Below, in pieces: positions 1-9,377 of a DNA stretch of 64,000 nt. Position numbers and translations under genes: made by a program. Numbering within the stretch: the stretch's first letter is position 1; each line of letters opens with the position of its first letter. Below the pieces are notes generated by a model, which saw only the letters and a program-made list of their open reading frames with translations, was not told the origin of the DNA and ran no database searches. Origin of the DNA: G963674685 sp964591275 (GTDB taxonomy: Bacteria; Lernaellota; Lernaellaia; JACKCT01); contig CAZQAE010000004.1 of the NCBI GenBank assembly GCA_964591275.1, positions 62,001 to 126,000 of the forward strand. Direction: 5' to 3'.

Positions 1-58
1 CAGCCAGAATTGATAAAACCACCATCAGAAAGATAAATTTGATTTTCAGAGTCGGCAC
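1..58 (-). CDS. Partial gene, N-terminus of exported or membrane protein
   Basis: Only the first 19 codons are inside the window. A GTG at 56-58 (read on the minus strand) is preceded by a strong GGAGG at 64-68 with five bases of spacing. The visible peptide begins MPTLKIKF and continues as a hydrophobic stretch, FIFLMVVLSILA, which fits a signal peptide or first membrane segment. It is divergent from the gene starting at 255, so the 59-254 gap should hold both promoters. Function cannot be assigned. Confidence 0.5.
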   Translation of the reverse strand, partial: MPTLKIKFIFLMVVLSILA

Positions 59-254
59 AATTTCCTCCGCAAGGCATGTCCATCCAGGAAGCTATGATAA
101 CAGAAAACGGATTTTAAATGGAATGATGTTCATTTTTTGTAATACTAAAGTGATCGCATCGGCATTAGCGGATGAATTTCGGCAAAGCAGTTGCGGCCTT
201 GCCGGTGATAATCTATAGTTTTGCGTCCCGATCATCACTTAAGAGGACGAGGGC

Positions 255-1076
255 ATGTCACGCAAGCCAAAAATTGCGCATATTTTGTTGATTTGCATTG
301 TGGCCCTGTTTATCACGGCTGCGACGGTCGACGCGGGCACAATCTCTATTACGCCCAGGGTGAAACAGGTCATTGTCGAAGAAAAAAGGGGATTGGAAAT
401 TTCCATCGACAATAGCGGAGACGAAGCGGCAAAAAACGCACAGATTCACATCGATCTGGCTGGCGTCACGCTCTCGGGACCGCTTTGGAACACTTTAAGC
501 CCAAAAGAGGAGAAGTCGCATACCTTTTTCCTGGAGACCTTGCCGACAGCGCCGGGCAATCATCCCGTTTACGTGACCATCGATTTCACCGACCTGAACA
601 TGTATCCCTTTACGGCCCTGGACGTAACGCTCATCAACGTGGGCGCTGATTCCAAACCGGCGCGCCTTTTCGGCAAATCCAGACCGGCCTCCATCAAGAA
701 ATCGGGCAAGTTGTCCTTTACGCTCAAAAATCTGGACGAGGAACCCAAGCATGTCAGCGTGCGAGTCTTCGGCCCGCGTGAAATCAATTTCCAGGCGACT
801 GCCCCCATGTTGGATCTTCCCGCCGGCAGCGTCATCGAAAAAACCATGAAGGTGACGAACTTCTCCGCATTGGCCGGCGCTGCTTACCCGGTGTATCTGG
901 TTTTTGAGTACGATCTCAGTGATCGGCATTTCACATACGCGCTCAAATCCCGCGTGAGCATTCAGGCCGGCGGCATTTCCATGTCGTCGCGCAAGACCGT
1001 CATATTCATCGGTATCGCCGTGGTGATCCTCGCCGCGTTGTTTGAGATCATTCGTCGCGTCGCCAAAAAGAAATGA
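255..1076 (+). CDS. Secreted, C-terminally membrane-anchored Ig-like protein
   Basis: This 273-residue protein has a signal peptide (about residues 1-27, ending near VDAG), an extracytoplasmic body of beta-rich sequence, and one C-terminal membrane helix (about 248-265) followed by RRVAKKK. The topology is therefore periplasmic body with a short basic cytoplasmic tail. The body looks like two immunoglobulin-like modules of the CARDB/NEW3 sort: stretches such as LEISIDNSGDEAAKNAQIHI and KLSFTLKNLDEEPKHVSVRV repeat the same pattern at roughly 140-residue spacing. The start is supported by a purine-rich GAGGACGAGGG just upstream. The next gene begins 10 bases after its stop, so the two are probably cotranscribed and this could be an accessory protein to the neighbouring GT-C-like membrane protein. 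No specific function is recognised. Confidence 0.75.
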   Translation: MSRKPKIAHILLICIVALFITAATVDAGTISITPRVKQVIVEEKRGLEISIDNSGDEAAKNAQIHIDLAGVTLSGPLWNTLSPKEEKSHTFFLETLPTAPGNHPVYVTIDFTDLNMYPFTALDVTLINVGADSKPARLFGKSRPASIKKSGKLSFTLKNLDEEPKHVSVRVFGPREINFQATAPMLDLPAGSVIEKTMKVTNFSALAGAAYPVYLVFEYDLSDRHFTYALKSRVSIQAGGISMSSRKTVIFIGIAVVILAALFEIIRRVAKKK

Positions 1077-1086
1077 ACCCCTTTGC

Positions 1087-3774
1087 ATGATGACTGAATC
1101 CAGCGACAAAAGCGCTAACACCTTTTTCAACCGCGTTTGGAATTTCCTATCGACGCATTATAACGTCCTGATCGACGCCGCGATCCTGATCGCCATTTTC
1201 TATTTCATGACCACGTACTTTCCACTGTCTTTGTTAACGCTCGACACAACGCCGACGGGCGGCGACATTCCCGCGCACAACTACCTGGTCAGTCACCTAC
1301 ACGAATCGATCAAGCACGGCAGCCTCATTTCCTGGGCCGACGGGTGGTGGTCGGGTTTCCCGATGTACCAGTTCTATTTCTTTCTTCCCTATCTGATTAT
1401 GGCCCTGCTGGCCTTCGTGATCCCGATCAACATCGCGTTCAAGATCGTATCCATCGCCGGAATCTTTGGCCTGCCCCTGTGCCTTTACCTGGGCACGAAG
1501 CAGCTCAAAGGCCCGCGCGCCGCCGCGCCGCTGGCCGCCGTGGCCTCGGTCCCCTTTCTTTTCGTGCAGACGCACACCATGTGGGGCGTCAACGTCAAGA
1601 GCACGCTGGCGGGCATGATCGCCAACTCCATGTCCTTTTGCCTCTTCGTACTTTTTTTGGGCTACGCGCTGGCGGACCTCAAAGAAAAACGCATGAGGCC
1701 CATCACAGCCGTCATCCTCACGCTGTTATTTTACTCCCACTTCTTCACAACGCTGACCGCCGTACTGGTGTCCGGCGCCTGCGTCTTCGTCCTGAGCAGG
1801 CAGTGGTTGCCGCGGATTAAAGCCCTTTTGCCCTCGGGGATCATCGCCGTTTTGTGCGCGGCCTTCTGGCTTTTCCCCTTGATGGCCAAGACGCAATTTT
1901 CCGTGGAGTTCGGCGGAGACTGGGATGAGAATCTGCTGGAAACCTTCCCTTTCTGGGCCAAATACATCGCCGTCTTCGCTGCGGTCGCCCTGGGTTTCGG
2001 CGCGTGGAAGCGGGACCACGGCGTGGGCATGTACGTGGTGATGTTTCTTATCTCACTGTTCTTCTGGACCGTCGGCGGACGCATCAACTCCAGTTTCGGC
2101 AACATCCGCTTTTGGCCCTTCGTGTTTTTCGCCTTCATGATGCTTTGCGTGTACGGCATGGCTTACCTCATGGATTTTCTTCGCTACGAGCGCATCGCCG
2201 TCGTCGGCGCTGTCTTCGTAATTTTGTCCCTACAATCCATGGACAAAGATGAAGTGTCCGGCTGGTTCAAGTGGAACAACGACGGCGTCGAGCGCAAGAG
2301 TTCTTACTCGCTACTCAAAGAAATGATGGATGAAATGAAGGGCACGCCGGGACGCTTTGTCGTCGATCAGGCGCACGCCAACAACCGTTTCGGTTCCGAC
2401 CGCATCTTCGAGGCATTCCCGGCCATGATCGGCAAGCCCTTCATCGTCGGTGGCATCGTCAACTCGGCCACCGGCGCTCTTTTCGGCTACACGGTGCAGT
2501 GCGAGTTTTCCAAGGGCTGCGCCGGATTCCCCAAGCTCGTCAATCCACCGCGCTTTAATCCCGAAGTCGGACTGCGCCACGCGGAACTGTTTTCCATCAG
2601 CCACGTCATCGCCTACTGGGACAAGCTCGAAACGGAGATGGACAAGTATTCGGATACGTGGCCGAAAGTGCGCCAAATCAAGGATTACAGCATCTACGCG
2701 CGCAAGGGCGGCCCGGCGCCGTGGGTCTACGTGCCGAAGTTCAGGCCTGCGTATCTCGAAACGGACAAATGGAAAGAGCGCTCTCTCGAATGGTTCTCCG
2801 TGCCGGACTTGCTGGATACACCATTCGCTTTCCTTTCACCGGGCGAGAATATCCCCGACAGTGAACTTTCGTTGAAATTCGACCTGGCCACGTACTACGG
2901 CCTTATTGCCAAGGCCCGGCCCGATCTGACGGAGATCACAAGCTGGAGCATGCTCGGACCCTTCTACCATGATCCTGAAAATGACAAGAAGGACCCCTTA
3001 AAATGGGTGCGGTGGAATCCGATCGGCGTGGATGAGGCCGCTCTGCGCCCAGGCCGAAATATAAAGGGTAAAACCTGGAACTCCTACGTGCGTGAGGGAA
3101 ACATTGACGTGGACGCCATGATCAATCCCTCCCATCATCTGATAATTTACGCCTACTCGGGCCTATACTCGGATCGGGAACAGACTATTCAGCTGCTCGT
3201 GGCCAGCGACGACGAAGTGGCGGTTTTTTTCAACGGGCAACACAAAAAGAACGCCCGACGCCACAGTTCCAAGAACCCGGTGCGCCTGAAGGTCCGCCTG
3301 CGCGAAGGGCGCAACGACCTAATCATCAAGCTCAACCAGGGCCTGGGCGGCGCTTTCTACCACGTCCGCGCGCAAACTCTGGAGGGCGAACTCGTGCCGG
3401 GCCTGCGGTACGGGCCGAACACATTTGGCGCGTCGCCGCTTGAGATGCCCGCCTTCACGCCGACAAAAACGGATTGCGCCGTCAACGTCACGCAGTTCGA
3501 CGACCAGGGCGTGAAGTTCACAACCGATTGCCCCGGCGAGCCGCACATCATCAAACGCAGTTATTATCCCAACTGGAAGCTGCGCAAGGGCGCGGCGAAA
3601 ATATATCACGCCTCGCCGAACTTCATGCTCGTCTATCCCCGTGAGCGTGAGGTGGAAATCTACTACGGCTCCACTAGCGTCGATGTCGTCTCGCGCATCC
3701 TAACGCTCATCGGCTACATCCTGTTGGCCGGATCGTTTTGGTACACAAGAAAGAAAAATTATTCGAAGGAGTAA
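1087..3774 (+). CDS. Large polytopic membrane protein, GT-C / PTPS-related type
   Basis: About 895 residues. The ATG at 1087 (or the next codon, 1090) is preferred to an upstream in-frame ATG at 1042 that lies inside the preceding gene. The N-terminal half (about residues 25-400) contains ten or more hydrophobic helices; a long soluble domain follows, and a last helix is near the C-terminus (SRILTLIGYILLAGSFWY). The first periplasmic loop has the acidic motif DTTPTGGDIPAHNYL, then WADGWWSGFPMYQFYF. This matches my recollection of the '6-pyruvoyl-tetrahydropterin synthase-related' membrane family (YfhO-like, GT-C fold), thought to be lipid-linked sugar transferases despite the misleading name. 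The soluble part includes a beta-rich module (around 690-770) of the kind found in carbohydrate-binding domains. Substrate unknown; probably an envelope polysaccharide or protein glycosylation enzyme. Confidence 0.75.
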   Translation: MMTESSDKSANTFFNRVWNFLSTHYNVLIDAAILIAIFYFMTTYFPLSLLTLDTTPTGGDIPAHNYLVSHLHESIKHGSLISWADGWWSGFPMYQFYFFLPYLIMALLAFVIPINIAFKIVSIAGIFGLPLCLYLGTKQLKGPRAAAPLAAVASVPFLFVQTHTMWGVNVKSTLAGMIANSMSFCLFVLFLGYALADLKEKRMRPITAVILTLLFYSHFFTTLTAVLVSGACVFVLSRQWLPRIKALLPSGIIAVLCAAFWLFPLMAKTQFSVEFGGDWDENLLETFPFWAKYIAVFAAVALGFGAWKRDHGVGMYVVMFLISLFFWTVGGRINSSFGNIRFWPFVFFAFMMLCVYGMAYLMDFLRYERIAVVGAVFVILSLQSMDKDEVSGWFKWNNDGVERKSSYSLLKEMMDEMKGTPGRFVVDQAHANNRFGSDRIFEAFPAMIGKPFIVGGIVNSATGALFGYTVQCEFSKGCAGFPKLVNPPRFNPEVGLRHAELFSISHVIAYWDKLETEMDKYSDTWPKVRQIKDYSIYARKGGPAPWVYVPKFRPAYLETDKWKERSLEWFSVPDLLDTPFAFLSPGENIPDSELSLKFDLATYYGLIAKARPDLTEITSWSMLGPFYHDPENDKKDPLKWVRWNPIGVDEAALRPGRNIKGKTWNSYVREGNIDVDAMINPSHHLIIYAYSGLYSDREQTIQLLVASDDEVAVFFNGQHKKNARRHSSKNPVRLKVRLREGRNDLIIKLNQGLGGAFYHVRAQTLEGELVPGLRYGPNTFGASPLEMPAFTPTKTDCAVNVTQFDDQGVKFTTDCPGEPHIIKRSYYPNWKLRKGAAKIYHASPNFMLVYPREREVEIYYGSTSVDVVSRILTLIGYILLAGSFWYTRKKNYSKE

Positions 3775-3820
3775 AAGGAAGAAGGCGCAAGGCGAGGTCG
3801 GGTTGTGTGATACCAAAATT

Positions 3821-3967
3821 ACCCGCTCATTCTCACGCCTTCGCTAACGCTTTCGGCGTGACGGCCATTCGCGGCTCTGTTTCGTTGCCGACCTGATATC
3901 CAGTGCAAGGATGTATGCGATGTCAGAGCCGCGAACGACAAGCCGCCGTTAGGCGGTGAGTGAGTGG
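3821..3967. repeat. Dispersed ~147-bp element, copy A (inverted to copy B)
   Basis: This intergenic element starts ACCCGCTCA (3821-3829) and ends TGAGTGAGTGG (3957-3967). Internally it carries ATTCGCGGCTCTG and, inverted, CAGAGCCGCGAA, so it can fold back. Its reverse complement aligns over most of its length with 48508-48644, where the outer ends form a perfect ACCCGCTCA/TGAGCGGGT inverted pair. It has no coding capacity. A small non-autonomous mobile element or a structured intergenic repeat would fit. Confidence 0.65.
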
Positions 3968-3971
3968 ATAA

Positions 3972-4325
3972 TTATTCGTCGTCTTCCACGCCGATGGCTT
4001 TGCTGGTGAAGGCCGAGACGAAAGACAAAACGATGGCGGCGAAGACCGCGGTGAAACAACCGTCGACGGCGAAATTGGGAGTGAGAAAAGCGGCCAGCCC
4101 AAGGCACGCGCCGTTGATGACCAGGGCGAAAATGCCGAAGGTGACGATGGACAGCGGCAGGGCCAACAAATGCACCAGGGGCCTGATCGTCGCGTTGACG
4201 ATTCCAATCATGAACGCGGCGATGATAAAGGCCGGCGCGCCGCTGATGTGCACGCCGGAAAATAATACGCTGATGACCACCAGCCCCGCCACGCTCGCGA
4301 TGAATCGACCCCAGAACGGACTCAT
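3972..4325 (-). CDS. Phage holin family / YvlD-like four-helix membrane protein
   Basis: A 117-residue protein that is almost entirely four hydrophobic helices (about 7-25, 30-50, 58-80 and 88-110), with the motif GIVNATIRPLVHLLALPLSIVTFGIF between helices 2 and 3. That signature (N-x-I-R-P plus LP-x-x-x-x-T-x-G) is typical of the mycobacterial-type 4-TM 'phage holin family IV' (YvlD/Pfam Phage_holin_4_2), which in bacterial chromosomes is usually a small inner-membrane protein of unclear role and not a lysis protein. It ends in an acidic tail, VEDDE. It lies alone between repeat copy A and the nitrilase gene; nothing nearby suggests lysis. Confidence 0.8.
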   Translation of the reverse strand: MSPFWGRFIASVAGLVVISVLFSGVHISGAPAFIIAAFMIGIVNATIRPLVHLLALPLSIVTFGIFALVINGACLGLAAFLTPNFAVDGCFTAVFAAIVLSFVSAFTSKAIGVEDDE

Positions 4326-4458
4326 GAATGAATTCCCCTAAACCGCATGTTTTGTGTGCAACGCATTTGCGAAAAACCGCTATGTGTTTTTATCATTATT
4401 TGATTTACGGCGCTAGTAGCCGATGAATGTGAAGGATGAAGGAATAATGAGGGGTCAA

Positions 4459-5247
4459 TTATTCCACCAGTGTTTTATAAAGCTCTGGCCTTCGGTCGTT
4501 AAAGCGATGATTGCGCGCGGTGATGGTTTTATCGAGTGCGAGCGCCGGATCGATGGCGACGACCTGCGTTTCTTCACGGTTTGTCGAAGCGCGCGCGAGG
4601 ATTTCTCCGCGAGGGCCGGTGATCTGGGATTGCCCCGTAAAGCTCAGATTTTCCTCAGCGCCGATGCGGTTGCAGGTCACGGCGAAAATGCCGTTTTCCA
4701 GGCATCGGGTCTTCATGGCCTCCTGCGCCCAGGGGAGGACCAGGTTGCTCGGGTGGATCAGAATCTGCGCGCCTTGCAGGGCCAGCGTGCGTGCGACTTC
4801 CGGGAACTGCCAGTCGTAGCAAATCATCATGCCCACGCGCAGGCCTCGCAACGACGCTACGCGTAAGGGACCCGGCCCCGGATCGAAGACAAGTTTTTCC
4901 TTATCGAACAAATGCGTCTTGGCGTAGATGTCGATGATTTTCTCGCCGTCCACCAAAAAGGCCGCGTTGTAAATTCGCCCACCGGATTTCCACGGGAAAC
5001 CGCCCGCGATGGCGGCGCCGGTCGCCTTGGAAAGCTCCTTCGCCCACCGGGTCGTCGGGCCATCGGCGTCCTCGGCCAATGCGGCCAAGTCCTCCCGGCT
5101 GTCGAAAAGGTACCCTGTGGTGAATAATTCCGGCAGCACCAGCAAATCTGCCGGGTCGGCGATGGTGACAAGCCGCTTCGCATGGCGAAGGTTGCCAGGC
5201 TTGTCGCCGCGCGCCGGTGAATTTTGCACAAAAGCAACGCGAAACAT
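4459..5247 (-). CDS. Carbon-nitrogen hydrolase (nitrilase superfamily)
   Basis: The 262-residue protein has the full nitrilase-superfamily Glu-Lys-Cys triad: E40 in LVLPELFTTGY, K110 in IYAKTHLFDKE and C143 in GMMICYDWQFPE. These enzymes hydrolyse non-peptide C-N bonds in small amides and are cytoplasmic. The sequence context (an omega-amidase or predicted-amidohydrolase type, with FDPGPGPLRV before the Cys) suggests an omega-amidase or N-carbamoyl-type substrate, but the exact one cannot be read. Start chosen at 5247, where GGAGC lies five bases upstream; an in-frame extension to 5301 lacks a ribosome site. The 3' end runs into degenerate seven-base repeats (4422-4449). The gene is isolated, with repeats upstream. 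Confidence 0.88.
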   Translation of the reverse strand: MFRVAFVQNSPARGDKPGNLRHAKRLVTIADPADLLVLPELFTTGYLFDSREDLAALAEDADGPTTRWAKELSKATGAAIAGGFPWKSGGRIYNAAFLVDGEKIIDIYAKTHLFDKEKLVFDPGPGPLRVASLRGLRVGMMICYDWQFPEVARTLALQGAQILIHPSNLVLPWAQEAMKTRCLENGIFAVTCNRIGAEENLSFTGQSQITGPRGEILARASTNREETQVVAIDPALALDKTITARNHRFNDRRPELYKTLVE

Positions 5248-5395
5248 TTTTGCTCCTTTGCCTGTTGCTGATAGTGAACAAAAGAACTTCGGCAACGGCA
5301 ACAGGAAATACTATCGCATTATCGGCCTGTGGATCAAAGCCTTTTGAGAAAATCCGCGATTTTCAAAAAAAAGCGGCTTCCATCTGCGATTGGAT

Positions 5396-5447
5396 TGTAG
5401 GAGCGGTTTGCAACCGCGAATGTAGGAGAGGCATTCCTGCCTCGACA
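5396..5447. repeat. Two tandem REP-like palindromes
   Basis: Two adjacent hairpin units: TGTAGGAGCGGTTTGCAACC... closing with CGCGAA (5396-5420), and TGTAGGAGAGGCATTCCTGC... closing with CTCGACA (5421-5447). Each begins TGTAGGAG and the following five to eight bases are repeated inverted. The same unit recurs at 12.2, 25.4, 27.7 and 29.1 kb, in both orientations and only between genes. Confidence 0.7.
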
Positions 5448-5466
5448 GGACGGTTGCGACAAGAAT

Positions 5467-5540
5467 TTAGGAGCGGTTTTTCCTGCCCTGAGTATGCCTG
5501 CCCTGGGCGAAGTCGAAGGGGCCGAAGGGAGCCGCGAATG
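5467..5540. repeat. REP-like unit interrupted by a second repeat
   Basis: The left arm TTAGGAGCGG and the right arm GAGCCGCGAATG belong to the same REP-like family as 5396-5447, but the middle is replaced by a CCTGCCCTGAG ... GGGCGAAGTCGAAGG segment. That inner repeat is related (reverse complement) to the insertion in the lipoprotein gene at 37537-37560. The 5302-5878 gap otherwise shows no convincing gene; the short open frames around 5631-5878 have no ribosome sites or recognisable product. Confidence 0.5.
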
Positions 5541-5878
5541 ATGTTAGAAAAATTTCGTCATTGTGCGATGACTCACGATCTTTTGCCTGCTTCAAAATGA
5601 AAAGCCAATGGTGTCTGTCACCTAAGCTCAATGAGAAAATGGAATGACATGCACGCCCGCAGCGGACGATGTCAGTCTCCATTTTTCAAACATCCAAAAC
5701 TCACTAATACGCCGCTGCTTGTGGCGGGGCAGTTTATTTTCGAGCTTTTTTTCTTCAGCTCAACCTGCGGCGGGGTAAATAGCTTGGGCAGCCAGTGGAA
5801 ATCGGCTTTTGCAGAAACGACTAATGTCGAAATACTCGTGACAGCGGGACTGCGGTGAAAAATGGGATTTTGAGCCAT

Positions 5879-7549
5879 TCATTTGTAGATTTTTTCATAG
5901 ACAAGAATGGGGCTTTCACATTTGACTTCAATTCTTCCAACCGGTTTGTAATGGGATGCAATTCGATGGGCAAAAAGGGGGTCGTCAGCCGGGGCTTTTG
6001 GCGGGGTCATGCCGGGGTGCGTATAGTGAGTCATGTCGATCAGCGCCTTTTCGACTTCCGCCCGGTTCATCTTCCAAACCGACTCAGGGACCAGAAGAAT
6101 ATCCGCCTGGTCGAAACGCTCCTGAAAATCCGTGTACTGAAACACTCCAAAACCGATCAACTCATAGCGTGTGTTCCCCTGAATGTTCAAGCGGGCCAGA
6201 TCGTAGGCGATCACATCGGAGGAAAAACTGAAGCTGATGGGAGACAAGGGATGGATGGCGACCCGGACCGTAGGCTTTTGGGACACCCTCTCAAGATAGG
6301 GTTTTAGCTCCACCATCAACTGGTCGGCCTCATTGAGACATTCCAATCGCTCGGCTTTCAGTTCCCCTGAATCGGTAGGATAGGTATCCCATTGAAATAA
6401 CAGTTCATTGTGTTGATAGAAGGCAAAGAGGGCAAGGGACGAAGCGATCAGGATTAAAACGAATTGAAAAATCTTCTTTCCCTTTACGACGGCAAATAGA
6501 TTGGACCATGCGATTCCGATGGAAAGCGTGCATAAGGGGATTAAAATGGTGATGAATCTGGATTCCTTGTGTGGAATCAGAGAAAATACAGCGTATATGG
6601 TCATAAAGGGGATCAAGATTGCAAAGGCCATCCTTTTCGATTTATTGAAAATCAAGAACGGCACGCTGACCAGGAACGAAACGGCCAGAACCGGCCAGAG
6701 GACTTCCCGATAAAGTTGAATCGCATGCCATGCGATATGTTCCAAAAAACCGGCGGTCAAAGGATCGGTGACAGCGTTGAAAAAAACTTTGTCCCACGAA
6801 AGCACAAAGAGGTACCAGGGTCCGGCTAGGAGAAGAGCCAACAAAGAGGCAATGGACATGGAAGCCAGTTGTCTTCGTGTCAACAGACGCTTGCCGATCC
6901 GCCTGTTCTGCAGGGCAAACAACAACAGGTCCCCGACGGAAAACAAAATAATGCCCAGGGCGCCGGCGATGAAGGTCCACTTGATCAACATGCCCGCAGC
7001 CAGGGCTATCGCCGCGATGGACAGAGGAAGAGGTTTTTCAAAACGTTCGGAGGCCAGGACTCCCCAGAGCATCACCATTTGCATCGACGCCATGGGGATT
7101 TCATAAGATGGAATGGGAAAATAGAAGAAAAAATGAGGTGCTCCAATCATGAGCACGCAAGCCAGAATCCCCGCCCATGGTTTTTGGGTCGCCCTGCTGG
7201 CGATGGCAAACATTGCCCAGAATCCAGGGATCCACACCAAGGCGTTTGCAATGGGAATGGAAAATCGTGAAGGCTCAAACAGATAGTGAATCAGCGCCCA
7301 AATGGTATAATTGAGCGGGGGGTAATAATCGGCCTTTGACCAGACGCCAAGAAGCGCGCGGATTCCCCCCTCTTCCAGGCAGCCGGCATAACCGAAACTC
7401 CACATTATTTGAAAAGCGCCGAAGGGATACCGCACCCGGTACAGCCAGGCAAAGCTCGAAATGAGCAAATAAGCCGTCAGGAGGATTAAAAAGAGATAGG
7501 GCCATAAATTCCATAAGGCATTGATGGATTTTCGGCGCTGTTCCCTCAC
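5879..7549 (-). CDS. GT39/ArnT-like membrane glycosyltransferase
   Basis: The 556-residue protein has about 11 predicted membrane helices in the first 370 residues and a soluble C-terminal domain. The first loop ends in the YYPPLNY motif, and IPSYEIPMASMQMVMLW follows a hydrophobic pair; this layout matches dolichyl-phosphate-mannose/ArnT-type GT-C glycosyltransferases (family 39), which transfer a sugar from a polyprenyl-phosphate donor on the periplasmic side. The start is GTG at 7549 and has no clear Shine-Dalgarno. The gene is visibly more AT-rich than its neighbours, suggesting acquisition by transfer. It is flanked by gene-poor stretches (5302-5878 and 7550-8058). The acceptor (lipid A, another glycan, protein) cannot be told from sequence. 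Confidence 0.75.
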   Translation of the reverse strand: MREQRRKSINALWNLWPYLFLILLTAYLLISSFAWLYRVRYPFGAFQIMWSFGYAGCLEEGGIRALLGVWSKADYYPPLNYTIWALIHYLFEPSRFSIPIANALVWIPGFWAMFAIASRATQKPWAGILACVLMIGAPHFFFYFPIPSYEIPMASMQMVMLWGVLASERFEKPLPLSIAAIALAAGMLIKWTFIAGALGIILFSVGDLLLFALQNRRIGKRLLTRRQLASMSIASLLALLLAGPWYLFVLSWDKVFFNAVTDPLTAGFLEHIAWHAIQLYREVLWPVLAVSFLVSVPFLIFNKSKRMAFAILIPFMTIYAVFSLIPHKESRFITILIPLCTLSIGIAWSNLFAVVKGKKIFQFVLILIASSLALFAFYQHNELLFQWDTYPTDSGELKAERLECLNEADQLMVELKPYLERVSQKPTVRVAIHPLSPISFSFSSDVIAYDLARLNIQGNTRYELIGFGVFQYTDFQERFDQADILLVPESVWKMNRAEVEKALIDMTHYTHPGMTPPKAPADDPLFAHRIASHYKPVGRIEVKCESPILVYEKIYK

Positions 7550-8058
7550 CAGTACGATGATTCCTTTCCGCCAAAATATTCAGCAGACACGCTGTAAAAA
7601 CCGACCTTCACCCAAAGAAACCTCCGCAGACTCCGGTCAGAATTCGTGCTGCAGATTGTAAATCTGATTTTGACAAACTCTTCTTTGCGGCAAATCATCG
7701 TACCGTTGTCCCTTCGGGAGATCAACCCTGCGCTCGGAAGCCTGATGGTGCGACCCATGCGTTGCGCATCATTAAAATGCCGATTGGCTTTAGGGCGTGA
7801 CATCGGGCGTTTCAGATAGATCAAATGGCCTTTGCAACAGCATTCTGTTCCTTGCTGCGTTTCATGTTCAGAAAGGCTTTCGTGCTGCAAAGGAAGGAAT
7901 GACTCAAATGACGCGCGCAACGAAGGCATCGCGGAAATTGGATTTTAAAATCTGTCTTGTCTAACTTGCGCTTGCGGGGATATGGTGGACGGCGGTGCTG
8001 GATGTCTTTTATTAGGTTGCGAAAAAAAGCACATGGAAAAATAAATGCGAGGTCGCCG
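7550..8058. other. Intergenic stretch with no supported gene
   Basis: A 509-base gap between the divergently oriented GT39-like gene and the Asp-rich lipoprotein. It must hold both promoters. A minus-strand open frame (7546-7929, 127 codons) overlaps the GT39 start, has no recognisable domain or ribosome site, and is Ser/Arg-rich, as expected for chance translation. No repeat of the families described elsewhere was seen here. Confidence 0.5.
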
Positions 8059-9207
8059 ATGAAAAAATCCGTCACAGCTTTTTGCATTCTCTTGATGGTG
8101 TGCCTTGCGTGGGGCTTCGCCTGCGGAGACGATGACGATGATTCGACGGGTTCGGGGCAGATGTATGACGACGACGGCGAGGACCCTCTTCCCGACGACG
8201 ACACCGATGATGATACAGACGATGATGTGGACGACGACGCGAACGATGATACGGATGACGATGTGGATGACGACGATACTGATGACGACGTTGACGATGA
8301 CGTGAACGATGATCTTGATGATGACATCAATGACGACGCTGACGACGACGCTGACGACGATGCATTCCCAGCGTGTAACGATTACGGTCCTCCGCAAATT
8401 GAGGGCAACATCTCCCATATTTTGAATGAGACCTCCGGCTTGGTCGTGAGCACGCAAAACCCCGGCGTCTTATGGGGGCACAACGACTCGGGCGATGGTC
8501 CGAAGGTTTACGCCATGACCCTGACGGGAGATTATCTTGGAACCGTGACACTGACCGGGGCATCGGCATCGGATTGGGAGGACATGACGCTGGGTCCCTG
8601 CGGAATGCGTGACGGGGATTGCCTATATCTGGGCGACCACGGCGACAACGGCGCATCACGCACGAATTGCGCGATTTATCGCCTGCCTGAGCCGGTTGTC
8701 GATCCGGACTTGCCTTTCGGCGACATGAGCCTTGATGGCTGGGAGCGTTTTCCTTTCTCCTATCCCGACGGACCGCGAGACGCCGAGGCGCTGGCGATCC
8801 ACCCAGACGGCTCCTTATACGTTTTCTCAAAATATCCTGGCGGAACGAGTGAAATGTATGCCTTCCCGCCCCTGACCGAGCCTGAGGAGCCTGTGGCCGT
8901 GACGCATGTCGGCGATCTGGACACCGGCGAATTTGCCGTTCAGACGACCACAGCCGCGGACATTCATCCGGGCGGAAGACGTCTCATTCTTCGCACCTAC
9001 ATCACCGCCTGGGAATGGCGGCTTGATCCCGGTGCGCCATTTCATCAGATCATTTCCGCGGACCGATTCAATGTACCCACCGGCTTGGAGGTGCAGGGCG
9101 AATCCATTGCTTACGACCCCGCCACCGGCGATTACCTTCATGCCAGTGAGCGCATTGGCGATTTGGACCCGCCAATATATCGAATTTCCTGCGCTGCGTT
9201 GCGCTGA
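8059..9207 (+). CDS. Asp-linker lipoprotein with beta-propeller-like domain
   Basis: The 382-residue lipoprotein starts at ATG 8059; an upstream in-frame extension to 7957 lacks a signal. The signal peptide ends in a lipobox (WGFA-C22), and the lipidated Cys is followed directly by GDDDDD and then about 75 residues of aspartate in four-residue units (DDDT, DDDV, DDDA) encoded by GAY codons. After the linker comes a globular domain (about 108-382) that looks like a six-bladed propeller: SGLVVSTQNPGVLWGHNDSG, ASDWEDMTLGPCG, DCLYLGDHGDNG and DAEALAIHPDGSLYVFSKYP repeat the blade pattern 'x-x-W/Y-x-H/G-D-x-G'. Related secreted proteins often have sugar-phosphate, esterase or phytase-like folds, but no catalytic site is evident. 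It is predicted on the outer membrane surface, with the Asp stretch as an extended, possibly Ca-binding spacer. Confidence 0.75.
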   Translation: MKKSVTAFCILLMVCLAWGFACGDDDDDSTGSGQMYDDDGEDPLPDDDTDDDTDDDVDDDANDDTDDDVDDDDTDDDVDDDVNDDLDDDINDDADDDADDDAFPACNDYGPPQIEGNISHILNETSGLVVSTQNPGVLWGHNDSGDGPKVYAMTLTGDYLGTVTLTGASASDWEDMTLGPCGMRDGDCLYLGDHGDNGASRTNCAIYRLPEPVVDPDLPFGDMSLDGWERFPFSYPDGPRDAEALAIHPDGSLYVFSKYPGGTSEMYAFPPLTEPEEPVAVTHVGDLDTGEFAVQTTTAADIHPGGRRLILRTYITAWEWRLDPGAPFHQIISADRFNVPTGLEVQGESIAYDPATGDYLHASERIGDLDPPIYRISCAALR

Positions 9208-9377
9208 CATGCTAAATTTCTCTTTTGATGGCGTTTATATTAAAGCAGAATTTGATATATTCTGTTGCCGGGATTATTTTCAAAACCACATGATTTAGAT
9301 GGAAATATTGCTAATGATTTGTCTGGAATTGGCCGATGTACCAGTATGCGTTGGGTTTGTTAATGAGGAAAAAATAA

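Noticed and set aside
3972..4325. Lysis holin belonging to the virion cluster
   Set aside because: Family membership is the chromosomal YvlD type, it lies 6.5 kb away on the opposite strand, and no endolysin is nearby.
7546..7929. 127-codon minus-strand gene upstream of the GT39-like gene
   Set aside because: Overlaps the GT39 start, lacks a ribosome site and has no protein-like pattern.
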